The translations under genes were made by a program, and so were the position numbers. Of a DNA stretch of 64,000 nt, positions 25,335 to 53,819 are shown piece after piece. Position 1 is the first letter of the stretch, and each line of letters opens with the position of its first letter. The notes beneath the pieces were generated by a model that saw only the letters and a list, made by a program, of their open reading frames with translations, searched no databases and was not told where the DNA came from. The stretch lies in the NCBI GenBank assembly GCA_947623455.1, contig OX392532.1, positions 1,612,001 through 1,676,000 of the forward strand. The letters are read 5' to 3'. The DNA is from Mimachlamys varia (Eukaryota > Mollusca > Bivalvia > Pectinida > Pectinidae).

Positions 25335-25580
25335 AATAAAATAAGAGAATACCGAAGCGTCAACATAATCACAATCCAAACTCAAAATCGAATAAACCAG
25401 GGGCAAAATTGAACAAAGGAAAGATTTACATGGAGACCCCTGCAAAAGTACAAGAGAATAAGACCAGGTGTTCCGGAAGAGTAAGCGGCTACCGCTTCAT
25501 CTACGACATCCGCCATGTAAATCTTGGTCACATCAAAGTAAGCATCAATCCTCAAAATGGGAACCGAGAAAACAGTTTTG
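25335..25580 (-). mobile_element. Penelope-like family 3' tail within the likely 3' UTR of the fibrinogen-domain gene
   Basis: It matches the inverse of the tail at 30,420-30,650 (AGAGAATACCGAAGCGTCAA; TCTTGGTCACATCAAAGTAA; CCTCAAAATGGGAACCGAG). It begins only about 30 bp after the stop codon at 25,609 on the gene's strand, so the mRNA 3' UTR probably carries it. Confidence 0.75.
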
Positions 25581-25608
25581 CTACCTTTATAGATATCAGT
25601 TTGTAGAT

Positions 25609-43638
<18,030 letters not shown>

Positions 43639-43679
43639 TTCTGTTGTCGGTGTTACTCCAATAAAGGTTCAAACTAAAT

Positions 43680-43800
43680 GGCTGTCCCTATTAATACAAA
43701 CGCTGAACCAATTCTTCTGTATTGCTATGTTGTCACTCCACTGACGAATAACCAGTAGCTATTGGTTATGATGTGAAGAAGGCGGTCACATACTGTATAA
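43680..43800 (-). promoter_or_regulatory. Putative promoter of the fibrinogen-domain gene
   Basis: On the minus strand this stretch has CCAATAG (about 43,760), TTATACAGT (43,792-43,800) and TATTAATA (43,689-43,696), within 50-165 bp of the ATG. None is a consensus TATA box, so the start site is unsettled. Confidence 0.3.
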
Positions 43801-44194
43801 ATGTTTCAACAGATATACCTCATTGGTCTGCGCGTCGTGGAAAACATCAATACATATACAGTATTTATACAAGCTATGTTATTGAGAAAACTGGTAATTA
43901 CATCTAGGTTTTATTTAGTAAAACATAGCAATGTGTTTGGCAGGAGGACGAGTATTACAAACTTTCTTAAAAACCCCTTTGTTTATTAGGTATCCTTTAA
44001 TACACCACTACATTAGGAACTGAAACACAGATTCTCTGGTTAGGTACGAACATCACACAGTTTTAGTGCTAAGTTCCGGCCGGAAAACTGCGTGGTATGA
44101 AGATCGACGTTTTTGAGTATGCCCACTGATTGTAATGCTTTTGAAAAGTCCCCGCAAATTTTGTGAACATGTATGTCTTTGGATACAAAAATAA

Positions 44195-44645
44195 ATAAGA
44201 TAATACCGAAGCTTTAACAAAATCACAATCCAAACTCAAAATCGATTAAACCAGGGACAAAATATGAACAAAGGAAAGATTTTCATGGAGACTCTCGTAA
44301 AAGAGAATAAGACAAGGTGTTCCGGAAGAGTAAGCGTCTTATGTTTCATCGACGACACCCGCCATGTAAATCTTTGTCACATCAAAGTAAACATCAAGTT
44401 CTCAAAATGAAAACCGAGTATCATTGTCAATCACAAGAAGTAAACAAACTTATGAGCATACTCAAAAAAGTCAATCTTCATATCACTTAAAGATACAGAA
44501 TATTTCTCAATGAGACAAAAAATGCGACCATTAAACGTGTCAATAGTTCTGACCAACCTGCATCTCTCGAAACCTTGTGTTTTTTGTTTGTTTGTCAGCA
44601 GTCGACATCCATCACGAAAACCCCGATATTTAGAGCAAGCCCTAG
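44195..44645 (-). pseudogene. Penelope-like fragment: RT C-terminus and 3' tail
   Basis: The inverse tail (GATAATACCGAAGCTTTAAC to CTCAAAATGAAAACCGAG) leads into the inverse of the RT C-terminal codons (ATTTCTCAATGAGACAAAAA; CAGCAGTCGACATCCATCAC). A small direct-orientation scrap of the same family (GACGTTTTTGAGTATGCCCA) lies at 44,106. Truncated and broken. Confidence 0.7.
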
Positions 44646-44665
44646 AATAGAAAGGACATATATAA

Positions 44666-45592
44666 CAATAATAATAATAATAAACTTTATTTATTGACGA
44701 TAAAAGACCTGTTAAGCAAAGCTAAACTTCCACAGAGTCCTCTTGTTAGTAAAAGGATTAGTTAAAACAATAATCATTACAGTTAAGATAGCCAAAATAT
44801 TTGTGTGGCATACTAAACAACCATAATTAAATTAAATACATCATTTAAAGGATCATTTACACAATATCATTTAAAACATCACAGAAATAAAGATAAAATA
44901 TGGTACTCAGTATTATTATCACAGGATCAGTATACAATTAAGTTGAATTAATATAATTTCAATTATTCAAATTACTACTGTTATAATGAGACTAAATATT
45001 CAATATACAATTAAAGGGTCATGTACACAATTTCATAAAAAGTATCACAGAAGCAAAGATTCACTATTCCAAGCTTAGCCAATTTGGTGTTCAGTATAAG
45101 ACCAAATGTCTAATTTACATATATGCTAATGAAGCAAAAAATGAAAATTGACAGTATATATGCTGATATAGCATGAATAAAACAGAAAGTAATATTCAAG
45201 ACGTTTCCTTGATAAAAATAAATACTTCAAACTGCATTCATACTGTTTCCAGCATTTTTTTTAAACATTGGAAGGGAGGATGCAAGTCTAACTTCAACTG
45301 GTAGGTTGTTCCAAATTTGGCTCCCTTCTAATACAAACTGCTTTGAATAAAAAGTAGTGCGGTGTCTTGGAACTTGTATAAACTTTTGAGAAGCAGATCT
45401 TGTACGACTGTTGTTAGAGAACTCAAATTGTCTTGCCAGGTATTCAGGTACAAGATTATTGACACATAACAACAGAAACTCATGCATGATAGATGGACAG
45501 CGAGAGGGAAAAACAATCGAACGAACAGAGCGTGAGATCGTTTGGTACGCTAACCAGTGCCTGATGAATAATTTAATTCGTAAGTGCTTCAA
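44666..45592 (-). pseudogene. 3' end of a CR1-like LINE
   Basis: The open stretch 45,592-45,227 encodes an RT C-terminus: LLLCVNNLVPEYLARQFEF, TRSASQKFIQVPRHRT, FYSKQFVLEGSQIWNNLPVEVR. A long AT-rich 3' UTR follows and ends in a (TTA)n run at 44,666-44,683, the usual LINE tail. It is 5'-truncated and non-functional. It is a different family from the LINE at 53.8 kb. Confidence 0.75.
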
Positions 45593-45649
45593 ACAGGGCT
45601 TGTTCCATTGCCGTTTATGTCTCGCTTATAAATTATGTCCTTTGAAAAA

Positions 45650-46300
45650 AAATCAGAGAGTACCAAAGCGTCAACAAAACCATAATCCGAACTCAAAATC
45701 GTTTAAACTAGGGGCAAAATAGGAACAAAGGAAAGATTTTCACGGAGATTTTTGAAAAAATGACACACAGCGAATAATAGTGTTTGCTACGTTGTATGCT
45801 ATATTTGTGGGCGTTGTAATTAGCATATTTTATAAAGACTGGTTTGTAAACTCTTTGCCACATCTTTTTATGTCTCGTTTAGGTATATCGACAAAGTGCT
45901 TTCTGCAAACAACAAGAAGTTTACCAAAAATAAATAAGAAAACAATAAAAAGTAAGAGGATACCGAAGCGTTAACAAAATCATAATCCAAACTCCAAAAA
46001 ATCGATTAAACCAGGAGCAAAATATGAACAAAGGAAATATTTACACCCGCCATGTAAAACTGACCAAGTCGATCTAATAAAGGACACAACTGACTTTTTC
46101 TACAACAGCCGCTGTTCGCGATCTTACTTTAGAATGTGACTGACAGGGAAAGCTTACTACCGAGTTAAACGACAAACGTGCCGATTTCAATCGATTTTCA
46201 AATCATTAACTTCCCTTTTCTGATCATCCCTGACAAAAACGTAGATTCTCGAGTTGTCAATGATATAATGTCAGCTGCTGACAAATAAACTAGCAACACA
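45650..46300. pseudogene. Mosaic of Penelope-like scraps in both orientations
   Basis: Inverse tails at 45,653-45,755 and 45,958-46,065 alternate with direct scraps of RT (GGTATATCGACAAAGTGCTT at 45,882; AAGGACACAACTGACT at 46,079; GCTGCTGACAAATAAACTAG at 46,274). This looks like repeated insertion into older copies followed by deletion. Confidence 0.6.
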
Positions 46301-46446
46301 AATATTTTGCCCAACAAAATAACAAAGATTAAAATTTAAATATATATTAGCAATTAAATAAGAAGTTATAAATGAACGGTAACTAATAATCTCTCATTAT
46401 ATAGTAATAGCAACATTACTCACAATTCCTTACCCATAATAAATAG

Positions 46447-46613
46447 TACAGTTGTGGGATCGCACAACGTTACACGATGTGCGGTGGGCGCACGATGTGT
46501 GAACGGTGTATGCACGAGGTGTGCACGATGTGAGAAGGATGCGATCCTTAACGATTATTTCTAACGCACACGTGGGCGCACGATAAACGAATATTGTGCG
46601 ATTACAACCGTGG
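46447..46613. mobile_element. MITE G (ACAGTTGTGGGA ends), left copy
   Basis: Left end ACAGTTGTGGGATCGCACAA and right end ATTGTGCGATTACAACCGT are imperfect inverse copies. The interior repeats GCACGATGTG and GTGAACG words. A related copy lies at 47,222-47,391. Confidence 0.6.
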
Positions 46614-46834
46614 TTGATGTAAATGAAGAAAAGATTTAGCAATATATACGGTTTTGCGCTTGTTGTTTTCAACATACATTTCTATATTCTAACTAAATAC
46701 GTTATCTGATATTTCTATCTTTATATTTCCTAAAATTAGTAATAGTCTTTTTGTAGTTTTTGAAACAAACCAAATAGACACATATTGACAAGTTTCCATT
46801 CAGGTAAATATTGCCAGTTTTGACCAAGTTTTAC

Positions 46835-46974
46835 CTGTACATAAACCATAGGTGTAGCTGTCGCTGGCCCGGGGCACTTTTAGGTGTGAAAACAAAGGTA
46901 GAGTGAGGAGATGAGGGTTGTTTAAATACAGTAACTACAATTAATGTAATTATAAGAGTCCAGTTTGTTTTCAT
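46835..46974 (-). CDS. Candidate first exon of a secreted protein
   Basis: ATG at 46,974 (a second, upstream in-frame ATG at 47,013 is less likely) opens a signal peptide (MKTNWTLIITLIVVTVF), followed by HSTFVFTPKSAPGQRQLHLW. The exon ends CAG|GTAAAA at 46,835. A TATA box lies upstream at 47,158. I recognise no domain, and later exons were not found in the repeat-filled DNA to the left. It may therefore be a stranded exon of a broken gene. Confidence 0.4.
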
Positions 46975-47157
46975 AATGGTCGCTCGGTAATGGCTGTCGT
47001 AGCGGATCGCCACACGCGGGACAGGTAAAACTCTGGCATGCTATTTACCTGTTCTGTTACCTGGGAGCTAAACCCGCATTTGGCTGTCTCATGATCACTG
47101 CAATACTGTTTACTGTATATTGTAAAATTAACATAATCCCGATAAATATGATTCAAA

Positions 47158-47166
47158 TTTATATAG
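47158..47166 (-). promoter_or_regulatory. TATA box for the candidate exon at 46,974
   Basis: CTATATAAA on the minus strand, about 190 bp before the ATG; transcription would start near 47,130. The leader between is duplicated, without this box, at 17,745-17,915. Confidence 0.4.
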
Positions 47167-47221
47167 TTTTGGGACAAAAGAGTTGCTTTTCATTCCGTAA
47201 TATTTATCGACCAATTGTACC

Positions 47222-47391
47222 AAATCGTGCGTGTGTGCGATGAGAATCGCACCATCGCACACATAAACGCACGATATTCAGATCGCCCAGTTGTGGGCAC
47301 CATGGGCGAACAATGTGTGAACGATGGGTGCACGATGTATGAACGATGCACGCACGCAATTTTTGGTGCGTTGTGCGTTCCCACAACTGTA
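47222..47391. mobile_element. MITE G, right copy
   Basis: It ends GTGCGTTCCCACAACTGT, the inverse of the left end of the copy at 46,447. The interior repeats GTGTGAACGATG and GCACGATGTATGAACGATGC. Its left boundary is unclear. Confidence 0.55.
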
Positions 47392-47479
47392 ATGTCCATT
47401 GAAATATCAAGGGGAGTGCCCTACTCTGAAATGATGTAGTTCACATCAGTATAAGGGAAAGTAAAAGTGCACATAATCC

Positions 47480-48215
47480 CGTACAGAATCAGAAGATCTT
47501 TCGAGTTTTTCAGAATCCACATCCCGTTAATTAAACAATGTCACAATAAGACCTGTTTAAATGGTAGTAAGAATCATAGTAAGAAGTTTTGATAATGTCT
47601 TGTTTGAGCAATGCGAAGAGCTAGCGATAAATTATTGCTTATGAAGATCCTTGTGCTCAATATAAATGAGGACGGTTAGCGTCTTCCTCATAAACCGGCA
47701 TACTGAACGATTGCAATGCTGATGAAAAACGGTCAGTGTGAAAGTAGGGGACACACCAGGAGCAAGTTGTAAGATGCTTTGTCTGTAGACACAACCACAA
47801 ACATACCCTTTATATCTTTGAGTGTTGTTCGAATATCGGGGTCAATAAATATCGACTTGTGTTTAGTTTTTATTTTATCTCACAAACCGCTCTGTCTTTC
47901 CTGATAGATTTCGTCCACTCTGAAAGATAAGTTAATTCAGTATGCTCATATGTAGCCCATTGTTTGGTGAATTCTTCCAAATAAAGAGTCAATTATAATC
48001 TTAAAATTCACATTTCAATTGATGGATGGAGTCTCTCTCGATAATTAAGACATGTCACGAAAAGCTGATGTAGCTTTATTTTAGTGTAGCATTATTTTAA
48101 TGATATTCAGATCGCTGATTACTATGTGCCCAGCTGAACCATATCAATATTAAGATTAAGAATATGAACACGCTGAAGGAGGGGTCGTGCTAAGGTCATC
48201 TATTCACACACGGAT
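47480..48215 (-). pseudogene. Penelope-like fragment: N-terminal region and early RT
   Basis: The inverse sequence follows the family from the N-terminal block (AAGGTCATCTATTCA... at 48,200) down to the RT region (AGATCTTTCGAGTTTTTCAG at 47,493). Stops in all frames; non-functional. A possible leader repeat (48,245-48,365) adjoins it. Confidence 0.6.
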
Positions 48216-48504
48216 GACCATGAGGCACCAGCGACTTAACTTTTGATGATTGTTTTCACTGAAGAGGACGAAACAGCTCTATGGTGCAGTTTAATTCATT
48301 TTTTGGCATACTGTTACTATAACTAAATTTAAAAGGTGCAGCATATGTGTGTTACGTCATTTGTAATGATAGGGAGTCCCAGACGATATTTGTTTTAGTC
48401 CCCGAGGTTTGCTGGAGCCTCCATAGCCACAGTTAATCTCATTTGAGTAGTGGCACGGTACATAATATACACATTTTCGTAGTTTACGATTTGAAATTAT
48501 TCAG

Positions 48505-48990
48505 AACCAGCTTCTTATCTCGATCTGTACTTAAACTATGATCAACACGGGCAACTTACTTCTAAGCTGTATGAAAAAAGTGACGATTTCGATTTTCCGA
48601 TCGTGAACTTTCCCTTTCTTTATAGTAATATTCCTGCTTCTCCATCCTATGGTGTTTACATGTCGCAGTTGATTCGTTATTCTAGGGCTCGCTCTGAATA
48701 TTCAGATTTTCGTAATACATGTCAACTGCTGACGAACTTGATTATGGGCAAGTTTTATGGTCACCATCTTGATCTCATCGAGGCATTTTCTGTATCATTT
48801 TGTGGTATGAAGATGGGCGTTTTTGAGTTTGCTTATTAGTGAGCTTACTTGTTTTGATTGAAAATGATACTTGGTTCTCATTTTGAGGATTGATGCTTAC
48901 TTGGATGTGACCAAGATGTCCATTGCCTCTAGTTTAATCGGAGTTCAGACAATGGTTTAGTTGGCACTTTAGTGTTCTTTGATTTTTTTC
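48505..48990 (+). pseudogene. Penelope-like fragment: RT C-terminus and 3' tail
   Basis: Frames encode SYLDLYLNYDQHGQL, FDFPIVNFPFL and (48,603-48,839) NIPASPSYGVYMSQLIRYSRARSEY, LLTNL, KFYGHHLDLIEAFSVSF. The tail (TACTTGGTTCTCATTTTGAG) follows and is short. The frame is lightly damaged, so this copy is younger than most. Confidence 0.7.
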
Positions 48991-49477
48991 CCAGTATGTT
49001 AACATTCAAGGACAAAACTTGCCAACATGACATGATTATGCATTATAAACATGTATAGTGTAATTATTTATAACAAAATATCTGAAATTTAAAAATATAA
49101 CCAGATTGTATTTATTTGCAATATAAATGCAATATGGGTGTAAGATACATATACTGACGTCCGTTTAAGGATTTCGGCCACGATTTTTCATAACTTCATA
49201 TTTCAATCTCATTTGATGCAACAATACGTGTAGTGACCGATACCCTGTCTCCCTCGGTGTTGGGAAAATAGACAAGCTAGGTGACTGATTTTTCAGCTAT
49301 ATAATTTATCTGTAGCCTGACTTTTCATACATATACTAGCCAAAGGGCATTTGTGGTACCTACCTGTGAGTTGTGGCAGGTGAACAGATTACCCTGTAAT
49401 TACCAAGAGGTGTGAATTTAATGGCATTCATGATGATATAATTACCAATCCTCTAAAAAGCAATATACACCGGCACA

Positions 49478-51523
49478 ATTATTTGATCCCTAACCGTCCC
49501 CAGTGTTGGAAGAAAAAATATTTTTTTAAAAGGATTAAAGGAGTTTTCAACAGAATCTAACTATATTTTATCAGTATTTAACATTATGCTAGTAACGTTG
49601 GCAAAACCAGACACTGTTAGTTAGGTTAAACTATTATATTTGTATCACATATAAACGATGTTCTGATTTCTAAATTTTAAGTTTAATTATTTTTGTAAAG
49701 ATGGTGATGCTGGTACTATGACGTTTTTATTATTATTATTTCATATTCTAAAATATCAACATAAACATTTGGTTATTGGATTTATCAGAAACGTATATGT
49801 GTCCCTGGATTTATGATATATCTACAGGGCGGATTCAAGAATTACAGATGCGTTATGGGACACTTTTACTTTCAGATATAAACTCAAATTTATCAAGGTC
49901 TTGTTTATGAAAACTGAATGAAAACAAGATTCAAACTCGTCCAATGATTTGAGTCCTAGTTGAAATGAATATCACCAACTAAAATGAGCCCAACAAAATT
50001 CATTTATTTATCGCGTTTGAATTTCACTGCAACCACTTCAACCCAAAACTGGGTGACTAAGATATGTTGTAAAAACGTATGCAGTAATCATAGCGTATGG
50101 TATTTGTTTAAATCATGGCCACAGACTTTATCCTTGGAAAATATTAAACTATTTCACATTAGACTGGTGTGTTCCTGAATTAAATGAAATAAAAAAAGTC
50201 GGGAAGAGCCTTTTATTTTTGCAAACCGATTCAGTCCAAATGTTAAACAATATTTCAATTTAGCACAAATAACTCAGACTGTTATGTTTTCACATATATT
50301 TGTGACAGTGTCTGCTTTATTGATATCAGGCAGAAATTGTTTGTTAACGTACACAGTTGAGAAATTTGAATGAAAGTTTTTGCATTCCATATGTACGTGC
50401 TGTACTACTACCATGTACTTGTGCAGTATATGTTATAGAGTGGAGGGGGTTTGCCGGACACATAACATTAACTTGCCGTGGCTTTATTTACTTCATCTCC
50501 ACAAATCATACTGTATTGTTGACGTCATAAAAGATAATACTTCTAAAGTACTAACGAAAAATTTTGATTGTACAGTGTAAATAGTTTGTATTAGCAAATC
50601 ACATGATTTTAATATCACCAAGATCAAACACGGAGTATATTACCGGACACTATATATGCAATCAAGGGAGATTTGATGTTTGCGAATTTCACATGTTGTT
50701 GGCATAACTAACAACACGATGTTTTTAAATATAATTTCCTATCTCCTTTCTTAAGTTTACAATTAAGTAGCTATATTTTTTAAAGATATTTTATTCGTAA
50801 ATCAAAAGAATTAGACAGCAATAAAGTTTGACATGTATATCGAATTCAATAGGCGTTTTTCTACAAAACTTTCTTCGTCAATGTACCACGGATTAGTTTA
50901 CCTGAGTCAGTCAGTTGTGCCTCAATGGCTCACAAGTACCACATGACCGGTCAGCTCATTAAAATTCTCGCCAGTCGGGAGCGGTCAACTTGACTGTCAT
51001 TATCTAGATCCTGGGACACATTCGAATGCTCGTTGATGGGCTAATCAGTATTTCTTGAAATGTGCTGCAAGTTTCATTACTTTTTACAACATTTTCAAAA
51101 TCGTGGCCAAAATCTTTTAATTAAACCATTTCGACATATCTTATCACTTACAGTGTCATCCTGAAGGAATTCATCAACGATAACTACCTCTATATATATA
51201 CTTATTTCGTACCATTAGTATAAAGATACGAAAGCTATGGCAAGGTATTTATAACATGTGCTGATAATATAAGCTAATTACAACATTCAAAATTAAAGCA
51301 AAGCTGTTTTAATTATTCTGTGTGAGATTTTTTCTAAGGAAATGATTTATAAGCGAGACCAAAAAGATAAGGTAACTAAGCGAAGTAGAAAGTCGTGCTT
51401 TGAAGCACTTACATTATTCATCAGAAACTGGCTAGCGTATCAGACGATCTAAGTTCTTTGTTACTCCGACGGTCTTTCACTCTCACTCTCCATCATCTCT
51501 CTGATTGTGTTTGTTTTGTCTTT
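49478..51523 (+). repeat. 2.1-kb non-coding repeat unit, copy 2
   Basis: Colinear with 7,139-9,318 in the same orientation, roughly 90 percent alike by eye. It is shorter because the segment matching 8,715-8,915 is replaced by about 80 bp of unrelated sequence (51,060-51,140). Confidence 0.8.
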
Positions 51524-52139
51524 TACCTGGAACTTTTTCAAATTTCACAAACTGGGGATAATTTATAGTAAAGCCCGATAAACTTAAACGGTTATTTAAC
51601 ACTACTTGGTCTTGTGTACTATTTTGGTTTATATCTAGAAAACGCTTAATGTTCTGGTGGTTAACACAATATGGCAAATGTATATTAAGGCATTAAGATA
51701 TTAAGGCAACATTTCGGACGAGATGTCTAGTTACGTACGTACAAATCGAAAATTTGACGTAGCTCAACAATTGCTAAAGATAATTCGCTCTGATACTGAG
51801 ATAATAACTAAACTGTTTTACAAAACTGTTTCACAACAGTTGGACGCGCTCTTATATGACCAATTTACAAATAAACCCCGGAACAAGACTAGGATCAACC
51901 AAAATGGCGTATACCTAAGCCAGATGAAAAACAAAAGATAGGCTTACCGCGTATACTATTTGTACGTATGAAACTACAAACGTGTATCACTACAAATGTG
52001 AATAGTATAAGTCAGATTTAAAGAAGGTTTTAATTCAAAATTAGTGAAAATAGTAAGCAAGCAATTATAGATTAAATGAACTCATTACAATTCGAAAAAA
52101 AATACGACGGGTTTGCTCGAGAGACGGGATAAATTCAAT
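51524..52139. other. Non-coding stretch with one small unassigned frame
   Basis: A 72-codon frame at 51,723-51,941 (MSSYVRTNRKFDVAQQLLKI...) has a fairly protein-like composition but no motif I know and no visible splice context. I do not call it a gene. Confidence 0.4.
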
Positions 52140-52164
52140 TAGACAACTCGCCCAATAGTCAAAG

Positions 52165-52990
52165 TCTGTTTAAACACCATATGTTGGAGGTGCAGGGATG
52201 TTACTAAGTTCAGAAGGGTATATACGATTGACGTGGTCAGCAAACCTCCTGTTGTTTATAGACAACACATCGTCGATATATCTGAAAGTGAAATGAAAAG
52301 ATTTGGCAAGGTTTTTGTTACCTGTCCTGATTAGTTCTATTACAAATTCAGCCTTGTTTGAAAACAAAAAGAAGTCAGCTAAGAGTGGGGCACAGTTTGT
52401 TCCCATGGGAATGCCGACAGTCTGCTGGAAAAGCTTTACTCCGAACTCAACAAAAATATTGTCGACCAGGATTTCAATCATCTTCAGTACATTTACTCTT
52501 AGCTTTTGTCGTGTTGTTCACCAAGTATGCTCCAATATATCTCACTGCCTTACATTTGTATCGCCGTCCGCCTTTCTTGAAAAAGAAAGCTCTCATAATA
52601 AGAGATCGAAGACGTTCCTTTAATTTTGTATGAGGTATGGTAGTGAAAAGGATGAGAGAATCATTTTTTTTTACCGAAAAGACATTTATAGGAGGGGGTG
52701 TTCAAGATTAATCAAAAGATCTTTGGAGTTTTTCAAAACCCACATCCCATTAATTCCACTTCTGGAGTATACAGTGTCACAATAAGACTGAAGCCCTGAT
52801 TTTATGGTACTAAGAATGGTAGTAAGAAGTTTTGATAATGGCTTGGTCGAGTAATTAGCAGAGCCGGCGATAAAAGGTAGGTCAACGTCTTTCTCATTAA
52901 TCGATACTTGGAAAGATTATAATACAGAAGCATGGTTCGACAGTATTTCATCTTTCGAAAATCCGGTCAATGTGTAAGTAGGGTTACCTA
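52165..52990 (-). pseudogene. Penelope-like fragment with intact RT catalytic core
   Basis: The minus-strand frame 52,481-52,170 reads VDNIFVEFG, FQQTVGIPMGTNCAPLLADFF and the catalytic FRYIDDVLS, which are missing or broken in the 28.6-kb copy. After IYPSEL it jumps to NIPAPPTYGV, showing a deletion of about 50 codons. Upstream (52,490-52,990) the family continues with frameshifts (SADKA-side sequence toward VGNPTYTL). Non-functional overall. Confidence 0.75.
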
Positions 52991-53247
52991 GGTTATCAAA
53001 CTTGGACTCAATATACCTATCAAAGTGTTTGAAGGTTATGATTCGATAAACATTTCAGCTGGAGTATAGATACACCAGTAACGTAGTGCAGGGATAAGTC
53101 CCTTTTTCCAAACTGTTTACAATCTTGGTTTTGTTTCAGTCTTCAGATCAAATAACCGTGCTTGGGTTGTGTCACGAAGCATATTAGAATTATAAGGGTA
53201 TATGACTGTTCTTATTGTATTTTATGGTATTTATAATTCGTTCCGCT

Positions 53248-53255
53248 ATAAAAGG
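53248..53255 (+). promoter_or_regulatory. TATA box upstream of the LINE
   Basis: TATAAAAG lies about 570 bp before the LINE ORF. About 135 bp further on is a donor-like ACAGGGTAAGTG (53,385-53,396). It may be the LINE's own leader promoter or a host promoter into which it inserted; I cannot place the LINE 5' end. Confidence 0.35.
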
Positions 53256-53819
53256 GTAAGTATAGTAGAGAAATTAGACTGACCAGGTGAGTACGGTTCA
53301 CACACAGTCGATAGCCATTGCTGGGTCAAGACGTGTGTCATTTAGAGAAGGCCTAAAACCAGAGTCATCGTGACCACCTATGAAACAGGGTAAGTGTTAT
53401 ATTTGATAGTACTACTATTCTATGTAGAGTTTTGTGCCTATATTTTCATCTTTAGTCGGGTATTTGATCATTTATAGTGTGCATGCATTGTATAGGTAGG
53501 CTAGGTACGGATGCGCGTCACTCATGCGTATCATGTTTACGCTTACGATGTTCACTCGCTAAGGCGTGTGTACGTATGTTACAGGGTAAAATAACATCAT
53601 TAATAACTCGTGTGTATTAATTAAGTAATATAAAGCTGATTGCTATGATATATCATGTTGATATTGCTAATATTATTCCATCTATTAATTAGTGTTACAT
53701 TAAGTGATTTATCGGCTGTGATATATAGTTAGGTATGTTAATTACTTTATAAATTATAGTCCTTTGTGTATTGATATATGTGTAATTTAGGCGTGCACAC
53801 ATAGGTTTAATTTCGATTA

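Noticed and set aside
46447..47391. A single 945-bp transposon with ends at both sides
   Set aside because: The left MITE has its own right end at about 46,613, so two separate short elements explain the ends better.
51723..51941. 72-codon ORF as a gene
   Set aside because: No motif, no splice context and no homologue I recognise; the length is within chance for this composition.
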